In this document: positions 8,910-19,322 of the stretch, one piece after another
Layout of the letters: each line of letters opens with the position of its first letter
How positions within the stretch are numbered: position 1 is the stretch's first letter
Origin: DASZUK01 sp963745595
GTDB taxonomy: Bacteria > Actinomycetota > Acidimicrobiia > Acidimicrobiales > RAAP-2
Assembly: GCA_963745595.1 (NCBI GenBank)
Contig: CAVUYB010000011.1
Location: 123,393 to 187,392, forward strand
Direction: 5' to 3'
DNA: 64,000 bases
Notes under the pieces: model-generated
What the model saw: the letters and a program-made list of their open reading frames with translations, nothing else
Told to the model about the DNA's origin: nothing
The model's database searches: none
Program-made: the position numbers and the translations under genes

Positions 8910-9686
8910 GTGGTGACAGGCAACGGACAACTCCGCCAGCCCCGCCTGGCCGAACTGGTCGCCGGCGCGTTGCGGGACGAGATCCTCAGCGGCCAGCTCG
9001 GCGACGGCGACACGCTCCCCCGCCAGGAGGACCTGCTGGCCAGCTTCGGCGTCAGCCCACCGGCGGTTCGCGAGGCGCTGCGCATTCTCGAGACGGAGGG
9101 GCTGATCCGCGTCCGCCGGGGCAACGTCGGCGGCGCGGTCGTCCGGACGCCGAGCGCGGAGGGCGTCGCCTACATGGTCGGGCTCGTCCTCCAGTCGCGG
9201 CACACCTCGCTGGCCGACGTCGGGGACGCCCTGCGGGACATGGAACCGCTCTGCACGTCGCTCTGCGCCCGCCGGAAGGACCGGCAGCGGACGGTCGTCC
9301 CGATCCTGCGGGCCCTGGTCGACGAGCAGCGGCGGGCCCTACCGGACACGATCGCCTTCAACCAGGCCAGCCGGCGGTTCCACGAGGCCCTCGTCGCCCA
9401 CTGTGGCAGCGACACGCTCACGGTCGTCGTCGGCGCGCTCGAGTCCGTCTGGACGAGCCACGAGCACCGCGTCTACGAGCTCGGCCCGGAGCCGGCGATC
9501 GCCGCCTGCCGGACCGCCCTCCGGGCCCACGAGAAGCTGGTCGACGCCATCGCCGCCGGCGACGAAGCCAAGGCCGCGGCCGTCACCCGCCGCCACCTCG
9601 AGGCGACGCAGACGTTCACGATGCGCCGCGAGGGCCAGGCGACGGTGCGGGCCGGGATCGTCCGGGGCCAGCCGACGCCTGAGTAG
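8910..9686 (+). CDS. GntR-family transcriptional regulator (FadR/FCD type)
   Basis: Intact protein of 258 residues. Residues ~10-75 form the winged helix-turn-helix: LVAGALRDEILSGQLGDGD, LPRQEDLLASFGVSPPAVREALRILETEGLIRVRRGNVGGAVV. The remainder is an all-helical FCD ligand-binding domain with HEALVAHCGSDTL and the His of RAHEKLVDAIAAGD in metal/ligand-site positions. GTG at 8910 or 8913 could start it; the local GGAA is a weak ribosome-binding site. Divergent orientation from the acyl-CoA ligase/dehydrogenase/hydratase operon suggests it represses that operon in response to an acyl-CoA or carboxylate. Confidence 0.88.
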   Translation: MVTGNGQLRQPRLAELVAGALRDEILSGQLGDGDTLPRQEDLLASFGVSPPAVREALRILETEGLIRVRRGNVGGAVVRTPSAEGVAYMVGLVLQSRHTSLADVGDALRDMEPLCTSLCARRKDRQRTVVPILRALVDEQRRALPDTIAFNQASRRFHEALVAHCGSDTLTVVVGALESVWTSHEHRVYELGPEPAIAACRTALRAHEKLVDAIAAGDEAKAAAVTRRHLEATQTFTMRREGQATVRAGIVRGQPTPE

Positions 9687-9732
9687 GCAACCTGTATGAG
9701 CTTGGCCGCCGTCCTCATGGACTTTTAGCCGA

Positions 9733-12583
9733 TCAGGTGTCGGCCATGCCGACGATCGGGGCAACGAGGTTCAGGTTGCCGGTCGAGCCGTAGAAGGCGG
9801 CGTCGCCGAAGGCGAAGATGCCGCCGTCGGACGCGACCTCCCAGTAGCCGGCCCCGTCGGGCGTGCCGGTCATGGCGACGATCGGCCGGTTGAGCGGCTG
9901 GCCACCCATCGAGCCGTAGAACTGGGCGTTACCGAAGGCGAAGATGCCGCCGTCGGACGCCACCTCCCAGTAGCCGGTGCCGTCGGTCGTCGGTGCGATG
10001 GCGACGACCGGCTTGTTCAGCGGCTGGCCGCCCATCGAGCCGTAGAACTGGGCGTTGCCGAAGGCGAAGATGCCGCCGTCGGACGCCACCTCCCAGTAGC
10101 CGAGTCCGTCGGGCGTGGTGGCGATGCCGACGATCGGCTGGTTCAGCGGCTGGCCGCCCATCGAGCCGTAGAAGGCCGCGTCGCCGAAGGCGAAGATGCC
10201 GCCGTCGACTGGCGACCTCCCAGTAGCCGCGCCCGTCGGGCGTCGTGGCGATGCCGACGATCGGCTTGTTCAGCGGCTGGCCGCCCATCGAGCCGTAGAA
10301 CTGGGCGTCGCCGAAGGCGAAGATGCCGCCGTCGGACGGCGACCTCCCAGTAGCCGCCGTCGTCCGGGGTGGCGGCGACACTGACGATCGGCTGGTTCAG
10401 CGGCTGGCCGCCCATCGAGCCGTAGAACTGGGCGTCACCGAAGGCGAAGATGCCACCGTCGGACGCGCTCAGCCAGTAGCCGACGCCGTTGCGCGGTGTG
10501 CCGAACGTGTAGCGGGCTGTACCGGTGGCCGCGGACGTGCCGTTCGGCGTGGTCACGGTGACGTCGACCGCCTCGGCGTACGGCGCGGCCGGCAGGGCCA
10601 CGGTGACCTGCGATGTGGAAGCCGACGACGATCGTGGCGCCGAGCGAGCCGAAGTCGACCGTGCTGGCCCCGGCGAGGTCGGAGCCGAAGATCGTGACGG
10701 TGCCGCCGCCGGTCACCGGGCCGTGGGTCGAGCTGACGGCGGTCACCGCGGGGCAGCCGCCGGCCGGCTGGAGGTCGGCGAGCAGGGTGGCGGCGACCGG
10801 CGAGCCCCAGCCGGTGGCCATGTCGTAGCCGGCGACGGTCGGATAGGCGTGCACGGCGATGCCGACGTAGTGGTTGCGGGTCAGGTCGTTGTTCCCTGTG
10901 GTGGCGACGTCGCTGAACGCCCCCGACCGCGTCGCTACCGAGCTGGTAGAGGGCCGGGTTGGCGAAGCCGATGGCGCCGGCGCAGCCCTGGTCGGTCACG
11001 GCCATCACGGCGGCCCACAGCGGCGCGGCGCCACTGGTCCCGCCGAGCACCTCCCAGCCGCCGCGGTAGTAGACGACGTAGCCGGTGTCGGGCGCGGCGT
11101 CGGCCGACACGTCGGGTACCTCCCGGCAGTAACCGGAGCACGCGGTCGACGCACCGGCCAGTCGTGTCGCTCCCGCCGCGGACTGCCAGGACGGCATCGT
11201 CCAGAGCTGGGAGACGCCGCCGCCGGACGCGCCGGCGTCGGGATCGCGGGCGCAGCGCCGTGTTGTCGACGGTGCCGCCTGGCAGTCGTTCCACACGGTC
11301 TGGCCGGCGGTGCCACCGGTCGGCAGGGCGGTGCCGCCGACGCCGGTGACGTCGGGCTGGCTGGCCGGGTCGCCGACGTCGAGTGTCGTGCTTGTGTTCC
11401 GGTTGGCCGATGTCCCCTGGTACCAGCAGCCCTCGGAGCCGGAGTCGCCGGACGCGGCCAGCATCGTCTGGCCCTGGGTGGCCATCGCCTGGAAGATGCG
11501 GTTCTCGAGGGCGGCGGCTGTCGATGTCAGTGTCGCCTCGCACACCCCCCAACTCGTCGTCACGACGCGGGCGCGATCGTCGGCGGCGATCTGGTTCATC
11601 GTGTCGAGCGGTCCGGAGCCGGCGCCGCTGCGTGTGCTGTTCGGGCCCTGGTAGACGAGGATGTTCGCCCCGGGGGCCAGGGCGGCGACGTCCTCGATGT
11701 CGAGCGCGGCCTCCCCGCTGCCGTAGCCGGTCCCGGGGCCGCCGTCGACTGTGACGTTCGTCACGGCGGTCGACAGGCCGTAGCAGCGCTCGAACGTCTG
11801 GACGTCGGCCGTGGCGTGCGGTTCGAGCTCGTAGATGGCGACGGTCACGCCGGCGCCGGTCCGGCCCTGCGGGTAGAGACCGGACAGGTCGTACGCCGAG
11901 GCGAGCTGGGTGAACGTCAGTGGACCGCCGGCGAAGGCCGGACCGCCGGCGGCACTACAGGCCTGTGGGGGGACGGCGCTGCCGGTCTCGAGGTCCGAAT
12001 GCCAGCGGGCGACGTCGCTCAGACCGACGACGCCGTGGACGACGCCGGCCAGGCCGCTCGGGACGGTCGGGGCGACGGTGTCGGTGTACGCGGTCTGCCC
12101 CGACGGGAGCCGGACCGATGCCAGCGACGTCCCGAAGGCCTGGGCCATCGCCGCCGCGGGACCGTGGACGGGGAGCAGCAGGCCGTCGCCGGCCGCCGGG
12201 CCGACGGTGAGCCCTTCACCGGTCAGCCAGTCGCGGACGCCGGCGATCGCCGACGGGCTCGGCCCGAAGCGGCTGGCGAACTGGCCGGGCGCGAGGTACT
12301 GGCGGTACTCGGCGGACCCGGGGGTCGAGACGGCCGCGACGAACGCCGCCAGAGCGGTCGGGTCGGGGACGGCGAGCGTCACGTCGGCCGAGAGCGGCTG
12401 GTCGGACGGGAGCGTCGCCCCGACGACCGCGCCGTGGGGCACGGCCGGCGCAGCGGCGAGCGGCACCCGGGCGGCCGTCGCCGCCGGCGTGGCCCCGGCG
12501 ACGGTTCCGACCGCGACGGGGCCGAGGAGGACGAGACCGGCGGTCGTCACGATCGCCAGCACCCTCGCCCGGTTCGTCGTCAC
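9733..12583 (-). CDS. secreted S53 (sedolisin/kumamolisin) peptidase with TIG domain and 42-aa repeats (frameshifted)
   Basis: About 950 residues from GTG 12583. A signal segment (RARVLAIVTTAGLVLLGPVAV) is followed by an S53 activation prodomain (~40-190), a catalytic domain (~215-600), an IPT/TIG beta domain starting VTAVSSTHGPVTGGGTVTIFG, and six 42-residue repeats. The ExxxD acid pair is GSGEAALDIED, the oxyanion Asp is in LAASGDSGSEG, the Ser in LGGTSGAAPLWAAV, and the calcium-site end is AGYDMATGWGSP. Frames break near 10920 (run of C), 10610, 10330 and 10205; the last two lie at the same place in consecutive repeats. Secreted acid endopeptidase activity is inferred from the family; the tail probably binds a surface or polymer. 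It lies 25 nt after rarA. Confidence 0.85.
9740..10500. repeat. six tandem 126-bp coding repeats in S53 peptidase
   Basis: The landmark GAGCCG of each unit falls at 9785, 9911, 10037, 10163, 10290 and 10417 on the + strand: spacings 126, 126, 126, 127, 127. The protein unit is GYWEVASDGGIFAFGxAQF followed by YGSMGGQPLNxPIVxIAxTPDG. The two 127-bp units contain the frameshifts. Near-identity of the units suggests recent expansion or gene conversion. Confidence 0.9.
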
Positions 12584-12608
12584 TTCGATCCGGCTCCCTT
12601 CCTGCGAC

Positions 12609-13932
12609 CTACGGGCCGTCCGCGGCGGGCCGGCGACGACGGGCCCGGAGGCGCTCGTCGATCGCCGGCTCGTCCCCGTGCGTCGACGGCTCATAGTAAA
12701 CGTGCCCTTCGGCTTCGTCCGGGCGGTACTGCTGGTCGACCCAACCGTCGGGCCGGTCGTGGGGGTAGACGTACCCCTCGCCGTGGCCGATCGCACCGGC
12801 GCTCCGGTAGTGGGCGTCGCGGAGATGGGCCGGGACGTCGCCCCGCCGACCGGCCCGGACGTCGTCGCGGGCCCGGCGAGAGGGCGACGGTGACGCGGTT
12901 CGATTTCGGGGCGGTGGCCAGGTAGACGACGGCGTGGGCCAGGTTCAGCGCGGCCTCGGGCAGGCCGACGAGCTCGACGGCCCGGGCCGCGGCGTCGGCG
13001 ACGACGAGGCCGTGAGGGTCGGCCATGCCGACGTCCTCGCTGGCCAGGATGACGAGCCGGCGGGCCAGGAAGCGGGCGTCCTCGCCGGCGTCGAGCATCC
13101 GGGCCATCCAGTACAGGCCGGCGTCGGGGTCCGAGCCGCGGATGCTCTTGATGAAGGCGCTGATCTGGTCGTAGTGCTCGTCGACGCCCTGGTGGTAGAG
13201 ACGACCGTTGCGGGCTCGAACGACGTCCTCGGCAATCACGGTCGGCGTGCCGTCGTCGCCCTGGCGGGCCGCGGCGAGGGCGACGGCGACCTCGAGCGTC
13301 GTGAGGGCGGACCGGGCGTCGCCGTCGGCCGCCGCGACCAGCGCGTCGACCGCCTCGGCCTCGGCCTCGGCGGCCTCGACGTCGAGCCCCCGCCGGACGA
13401 GCGCGGCGAGGTCGTCGGGCGAGAGCGGTTCGAGCCGCCACAGCGTCGCCCGGCTCATCAGCGGGGCGTTGACCTCGAAGAACGGGTTCTCCGTGGTCGC
13501 GCCGACGAGGACGACGAGGCCCTCTTCGACGCCGGGCAGCAGCACGTCCTGCTGGGCCTTGTTGAACCGGTGGACCTCGTCGACGAAGAGGATCGTCCCC
13601 TGTCCCTGCTCGCCGAGCCGGCGGCGGGCGCCCTCGAGGGCCTCCCGCACGTCCTTCACCCCGGACGCGACGGCCGAGAGCGGCACGAAGGTCTTGGCGG
13701 TGGCGTCGGCGAGCAGGCGGGCGAGCGTCGTCTTGCCGGTCCCCGGCGGGCCCCAGAGGATGACCGAGCCGAGGCGGTCGGACTCGACGAGCACCCGCAG
13801 CGGCGCCCCGGGGGCGACGAGGTGGCGCTGGCCGACGACCTCGTCGAGCGTCCGGGGCCGCAGGCGGGCCGCGAGCGGCGCCCTCGACTGGAGCCGGCGC
13901 TCGGCCGCGGCCTCGAAGAGATCCCCGCTCAC
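12609..13932 (-). CDS. rarA: replication-associated recombination protein A (RarA/MgsA AAA+ ATPase; frameshifted)
   Basis: AAA+ clamp-loader-like ATPase acting at stalled replication forks, about 440 residues. GTG at 13932 (VSGDLFEAAAERRLQSRAPLAARLRP) overlaps the aspS TGA (GTGA). Walker A is ILWGPPGTGKTTLARLL, Walker B ILFVDEVHRFNKAQQD, sensor GATTENPFFEVN; the C-terminal RarA-specific tetramerisation region has YHQGVDEHYDQISAFIKSIRGSD and ARRLVILASEDVGMADP. One extra base near 12884 breaks the frame; corrected, it ends HYRSAGAIGHGEGYVYPHD and on to a TAG at 12609-12611. Its place behind relA-hisS-aspS is a familiar actinobacterial arrangement. Confidence 0.88.
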
Positions 13933-15709
13933 CCCTTCTCCGGTCGCGGGGCGACGCGGATGCCGAGATCGGCCAGGGCGGCCGGGGCGAGCGCCTTCGG
14001 GGCGCCGGTCAGCGGGTCGGCCCCGGACTGGGTCTTCGGGAAGGCGATGACCTCGCGGATGTTCTCCTCGCCGGCGAGGATGGCGACGAGCCGGTCGATG
14101 CCGAACGCGAAGCCGGCGTGCGGCGGCGCACCGTGCCGGAACGCGCCGAGCAGGAAGCCGAACCGGGCCTCGGCGTCGTCGGCCGAGATACCGAGGGCGT
14201 CGAAGACCTGGGACTGGATGTCGCTGCGGTGGATCCGGACGCTGCCGGAGCCGAGCTCCCAGCCGTTGAGCACGAGGTCGTAGGCCTGGGAGCGGACGGC
14301 GGCCGGGTCGGTGGCCAGCAACGCCAGGTCGTCGGGGTGGGGCATCGTGAACGGGTGGTGGGCCGCCACGGGGTGGCCGTCGCCGTCGACGCCGTCGAAC
14401 ATCGGGAACTCGACGACCCAGACGTAGCGGTACGGCCCCTCGCCGACCGGCCGGCCGCCGAGGCCGACGCGGAGGTGGCCGAGGACGGTGCAGGCCGGTT
14501 CGGTGCTCGTCGGCCACGACGAGGACCAGGTCGCCGGCCTCGGCCTCGGTGGCCCGCAGCAGGCCGGCCCGCTCGTCGTCGGAGAGGAACCGGTCGAGCG
14601 GCGAGTCGAGCGCCAGGCCGCCGGCCCGCCGTCGTCCCGGCGGCGTGACCCGGAACCAGGCCAGCCCCTTGGCGCCGAGGGCCTTCGCCTGGTCGGTCAG
14701 GGCGTCGAGCCGGGACCGGGCGAGGGTGGCGCCGCCCTCGAGGCGGAGCGCCTTGACGCACGGCGCGGCGAACGCCCGCACCTCGGTGCCGGCGAACACC
14801 GGTGAGAGGTCGAGCAGCTCCATGCCGAACCGGAGGTCCGGCTTGTCGGTGCCGTAGCGGTCGATGGCGTCGGCCCACGTCATCCGCTCGATCGGCGGCG
14901 GCCGCTCGCCGGTGGCGGCCTCGGCCGCGTCGAGGACGGCTTCGGTGACGAACCCGAGGACGTCGTCCTGGTCGACGAAGGACGCCTCCATGTCGAGCTG
15001 GGTGAACTCGAACTGCCGGTCGGCCCGCAGATCCTCGTCGCGCAGGCAGCGGGCGATCTGGTAGTAGCGGTCGACGCCGCCGACCATCAGCAGCTGCTTG
15101 GCCAGCTGCGGGCTCTGCGGCAGGACGTAGAAGTCGCCGGGGTGCAGCCGGCTGGGGACGGCGAACTCGCGGGCGCCCTCGGGGGTCGGCGCCCACAGCA
15201 GCGGGGTCTCGACCTCGCAGAAGCCCTGGCGCTCCATGGCGGCGCGGATGGCCGAGTTGACGGCCGCCCGCAGCCGGAGGTTGGCCTGCATGCCGGGGGC
15301 GCCGGAGGTCGACGTAGCGGTTCTGCAACCGGACGGCTTCGTCGACGTCGGTCCGGTCCTCGACGACGAACGGCGGCGGCTCGGCGACGGACAGGACGTC
15401 GACGGTGCAGTCGCCGATCTCGACCTCGCCGGTGGGCAGGTTGGGGTTCACCATCCCGTCGGGCCGGCGGCGGACGACGCCGGTGACGGCGACGACGTAC
15501 TCGCTGCGAAGATCGACGCTGCCGTCGACGACGCACTGGACGATGCCGGTGTGGTCGCGCAGGTCGACGAAGGCGAGGTGCTCGCCGTGCTCGCGGCGCC
15601 GGGCCACCCAGCCGCAGAGCCGGACCGGCCGGCCGACGTCGTCCAGGCCGACCCGCCCGCACAGTCCGGTCCGCATCGACGTGGCGTCCACGCCACCGGT
15701 GCCGCTCAT
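13929..15709 (-). CDS. aspS: aspartyl-tRNA synthetase (frameshifted)
   Basis: Class II synthetase of bacterial length (~590 residues). ATG at 15709 sits behind GGGAGAG inside the hisS end (ATGA overlap). Order: anticodon OB-fold (RPVRLCGWVARRREHGEHLAF), class II motif 1/2 (FCEVETPLLWAPTPEGAREF; YYQIARCLRDEDLRADRQFEFTQ), the bacterial GAD insertion (SDDERAGLLRATEAEAGDLVL) and motif 3 (GFAFGIDRLVAILAGEENIREV). Frames break near 15300 (DLRRPRHAG; next frame MQANLRLRAAVNSAIRAAM) and near 14500. As the gene is essential, these are taken as sequence errors. Whether it is discriminating or also charges tRNA-Asn cannot be judged. Confidence 0.9.
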
Positions 15710-16986
15710 GTCTCTCCCTCGGTCATCGCCCTCACCGTCTCGACCACCTGGTCCACCGGGACCGTCCGCTGCTCGCCGTCCGCCCGCAGCGGCCGGATCG
15801 TCACCGTACCGTCCGCCCGCTCACCGGGGCCGACGATCAACGCGACGACCGCGCCGGAGCGGTCGGCCAGCTTCATCTGCGCCTTCATCGACCGGCCGTC
15901 GAACGCCCGGTCGGCCGCCAGGCCGGCCCGGCGCAGGGCGGCGGTCAGGTCCCGGGCGGCCTCGCCGCCGGCGACGTCGACGACGAACGCGGCCGGCGGC
16001 GGCGGCTCGGCCGCGAGCACGCCCTCGGCGTCGCAGGCGAGCAGCACCCGCTCGATGCCGATGCCGAAGCCGATGCCCGGGGTCGGCGGGCCGCCGAGCA
16101 TCTCGACGAGGCCGTCGTAGCGGCCACCGCCGCCGATGCCGTTCTGGGCGGCGTCGAGCGCGCCGGAGGCGAACTCGAACGTCGTCCGCGTGTAGTAGTC
16201 GAAGCCGCGGACGAGCCGGTGGTCGAGCTCGTAGCGCACGCCGAGCGCGTCGAGGCCCTCGCGGACGCGGGCGAAGTGCGGCGCGCAGTCGGCTCACAGA
16301 GGTGGTCGACCAGGTGCGGCGCGCCGCGCGGTGGCGGCCTGGCAGGCCGGGCGCTTGCAGTCGAGGACGCGCAGCGGGTTGGCGTCGAGCCGGCCCGGTG
16401 CTCGTCGCACAGCTCGTCCCGGCGCTCGGCGAGGTAGTCACGGAGGAGCGCGAGGTAGACCGGACGGCACGTGCCGTCGCCCATCGAGTTCAGCGGGAGC
16501 GTGAAGTCGGCGAGGCCGAGAGCCCGGAAGAACTCGTCGGCCAGCGCGATGACCTCGACGTCGAGGTCGGCGTCGGTCGGCCCGAGCGCCTCGACGCCCG
16601 ACCTGGTGGTGCTGGCGGTAGCGGCCGGCCTGGGGCCGCTCGTGGCGGAAGGCCGGCGTGACGTACCACGCCTTCCACGGCAGGAGCGGGTGGTGCTGGA
16701 CGAAGGCCCGGACGACCGACGCGGTGCCCTCCGGCCGCAGCGCGAGCACCTGGCCGTCGCGGTCGGCGAACTCGTACATCTCCTTGCCGACGACGTCGCT
16801 GCCCTCGCCGATGCCGCGGCGGAAGACCGCGGCGTCCTCGAACATCGGGGTCTGCACGAGGCCGTAGCCGGCCCGCTGGACGTGGTCGGCGAAGGTGGCG
16901 AGCAGCACCTCCCAGCGCCAGGACTCCGGCCAGAGGACGTCGTGGGTTCCCGTCGGGGCGCGCGCCGGCCCCTGCTCGTCGGCCAC
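15706..16986 (-). CDS. hisS: histidyl-tRNA synthetase (frameshifted)
   Basis: Class II synthetase of about 427 residues. GTG at 16986 (VADEQGPARAPTGTHDVLWPES) follows the relA stop by 7 nt. Motif 2 is TPAFRHERPQAGRYRQHHQVG, the histidine-A motif LVRGFDYYTRTTFEF, motif 3 GIGFGIGIERVLLACD, and the C-terminal anticodon domain runs from AAFVVDVAGGEAARDL to VETVRAMTEGET. Indels near 16600 and 16290-16400 split it into three frames. Translational overlap with aspS (ATGA) gives a relA-hisS-aspS-rarA operon. Confidence 0.9.
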
Positions 16987-16993
16987 GGGTGCG

Positions 16994-19273
16994 CTACGCC
17001 TTCTTCCCGGGGAGCTGGCGGTAGGCGTCGAAGACGCCGTCGAGGTGCTTCAAGCGAGGCGACGAGCGACTGCAGGTGCGCGGGGTCGGCCAGCTCGACG
17101 TCGAAGGCCATCCGGCTGACCCGGTCGGGGGCGGTCGACGGTGCGGGCGGCGACGATGTTGAGGTGGTGCTCGGAGACGACCCGGCTCACGTCGGCGAGC
17201 AGCCGCGACCGGTCGAAGGCCAGCACCTCGAGCGTGGCCAGGAAGACGCCCTGCGCCGCCGCGGTCCCACTCGACCTCGATCAGCCGCTCCTGGTGCCGG
17301 CGGGCCAGCGCGGTGGCGTTCGAGCAGTCGGCCCGGTGGACCGAGACGCCGCGGCCCTGGGTGACGAAGCCGATGATCTGGTCGCCGGGCACCGGCGTGC
17401 AGCAGCGGGCGAGGTGGACCATCACGTCGTCGAGGCCCTCGACGTAGACGCCGGCCGTCGAGTGGCGGCCGTTGCGCGGGCCGCGGACGCCCCGGGTGGC
17501 CGTCGTCGGCAGCTGCTCGGGCTCGCCGCCGCGCAGCTCCCGGGCCAGCCGCTGGACGATCGACTGGGCGGAGACCTGGCTCTCGCCGATGGCCGCGTAG
17601 AGCGCGTCGACGTCGGCCAGGTTCATCGACTCGGCGACCGTCGACCAGCGCGCTCGACGCCATGATCTTCTGCAGCGGCAGGCCCTCGCGGCGCAGCGCC
17701 TTGGCCAGCTCCTCCCGACCGGTCTCGATGGCGTCCTCGCGGCGCTCCCGGCTGAACCACTGGCGGATCTTGTTGCGGGCCCGCGAGCGAGGCGACGATC
17801 TGCAGCCAGTCCTGGGACGGGCCGGCGGTCGGCGACTTCGAGGTGAAGATCTCGACGGTGTCGGCCGACGCCAGCTTCGTGTCGAGCGGCACGAGCCGGC
17901 CGTTGACCCGGGCGCCGATGCAGCGGTGGCCGACCTCGGTGTGGATGGCGTAGGCGAAGTCGACCGGCGTCGACCGGGCCGGCAGGGCGATGACCCGGCC
18001 CTTCGGCGTGAAGACGTAGACCTCGTCCTGCTCGAGGTCGAGCTTCAGCGCCTCGAGGAACTCGACCGGGTCGGACGTCTCGGCGTCGACGTCGGCGATC
18101 CGCTGCATCCAGGCCATCTCCGAGGAGACGTCCTCCTTCTCCTTGTAGCCCCAGTGGGCGGCGATGCCGTACTCGGCCCGGCGGTGCATCTCCTGCGGTC
18201 CGCACCTGGACCTCGATCGGCTTGCCGTCGAGGCCGATCACCGTGGTGTGCAGCGACTGGTAGAGGTTGAACTTCGGCGTGTTGATGTAGTCCTTGAACC
18301 GCCCCTGCACCGGCGGCCAGATGGCGTGGATGGCGCCGAGCGCGGCCCAGCAGTCCTTCTCGGAGGCGACGACGACGCGGATGCCGACGAGGTCGTGGAT
18401 GTCGTCGAACTCCTTGCCGCGGACGACCATCTTCTCGTAGATGCTCCAGAGGTGCTTCGGCCGGCCGGTCACCTCGGCCTCGATGCCGGTGCCGACCAGC
18501 CGCTCGCGGACGGCGACGAGCACCCGGGCGACGTACTCCTCACGCTGCGGGGCCCGGACCGCCACCATCTGCTCGATCTCGGCGTAGCGCTTCGGGTGCA
18601 GCGTCGCGAAGGCCAGGTCCTCGAGCTGCCAGCTTGACCTGCTGGACGCCGAGCCGGTGGGCCAGCGGGGCGTAGACGTCGAAGGTCTCCTGGGCCGTCC
18701 GGCGCTGCTTCCACTCCGGCATCACGGCCAGCGTCCGCATGTTGTGCAGCCGGTCGGCGAGCTTGATGAGCAGGACCCGCCAGTCGTTGGCCATGGCGAC
18801 GAGCATCTTGCGGATCGTGGCCGCCTGCTGGGCCTCCTTCGAGTCGAACTGGAGCCGGTCGAGCTTGGTGACCCCGTCGACGACCGCGCGCGACGACCGG
18901 GCCGAACTGCTGCTCGATCTCGGCCAGGCTCGAGGCCGGTGTCCTCGACCGCGTCGTGCAGCAGCGCGGCGGCGATCGTCGGCGCGTCGAGGCCGAGCTC
19001 GGCGACGATCTGGGCGACGGCGACCGGGTGGGTGACGTAGGGCTCGCCGGACCGGCGGTACTGCCCGGCGTGGGCCAGGACGGCCGCCCGACCGGCGGCG
19101 ACGATGGTCGCCGGGTCCTCCCCCGGTCGTCGGTGCGAGAACTCCGCGATCACCGGCTCGATCAGGTCGCCGATCTCACCGAGCTCGCCCATCGCCCCGG
19201 CATCGACCGCGGCGGCTCCCTCGCCGACCGCTCCCCCGTCGTCCGGGGCAGCCACCCGAGCCAGGCTCACCAT
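16994..19273 (-). CDS. relA: bifunctional (p)ppGpp synthetase/hydrolase, RelA/SpoT family (heavily frameshifted)
   Basis: Stringent-response enzyme of about 760 residues: HD hydrolase (HPVAVAQIVAELGLDAPTIAAALLHDAVEDTG, ~60-100), synthetase (LIKLADRLHNMRTL, YEKMVVRGKEFDDIHDLVGIR, FNLYQSLHTTVIGLDGKPIEVQVRT), TGS (DEVYVFTPKGRVIALP, FAYAIHTEVGHRCIGARVNG), a CC/zinc-finger-like part (HLARCCTPVPGDQIIGFVTQGRGVSVHRADC) and ACT (RMAFDVELADPAHLQSLVASL). Single-base insertions interrupt it near 18930, 18890, 18635, 18195, 17785, 17655, 17270, 17125 and 17050; removing each restores the family sequence down to GVFDAYRQLPGKKA and TAG at 16994. In many actinobacteria this single enzyme makes and degrades ppGpp. 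The usual apt gene upstream is absent. Confidence 0.9.
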
Positions 19274-19322
19274 CCCTCTACGCTACCCGACCGGCCGCAA
19301 ATCCCTGCGTAGCCAGGACTGT

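Noticed and set aside
9673..9742. Inverted repeat CGACGCCTGA / TCAGGTGTCG between GntR and S53 genes as a bidirectional terminator
   Set aside because: The arms carry one G-T mismatch, have a 50-nt loop and lie in the two coding ends; not convincing.
9740..10500. Regularly spaced repeats that might be taken for a CRISPR array
   Set aside because: The repeats are whole 126-bp coding units without unique spacers, and encode a conserved protein motif.
10874..12925. Long + strand open frame (683 codons) across the S53 peptidase and rarA region
   Set aside because: Shadow of the S53 gene: the translation is Arg/Gly/Pro/Asp-rich with no recognisable domain, whereas the minus strand shows catalytic motifs. 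High GC leaves long antisense frames.
16994..19273. Programmed frameshifting or pseudogene in relA
   Set aside because: About nine breaks lie at unrelated sites without slippery heptamers, and every correction restores conserved sequence of an important single-copy gene. Sequencing error is simpler.
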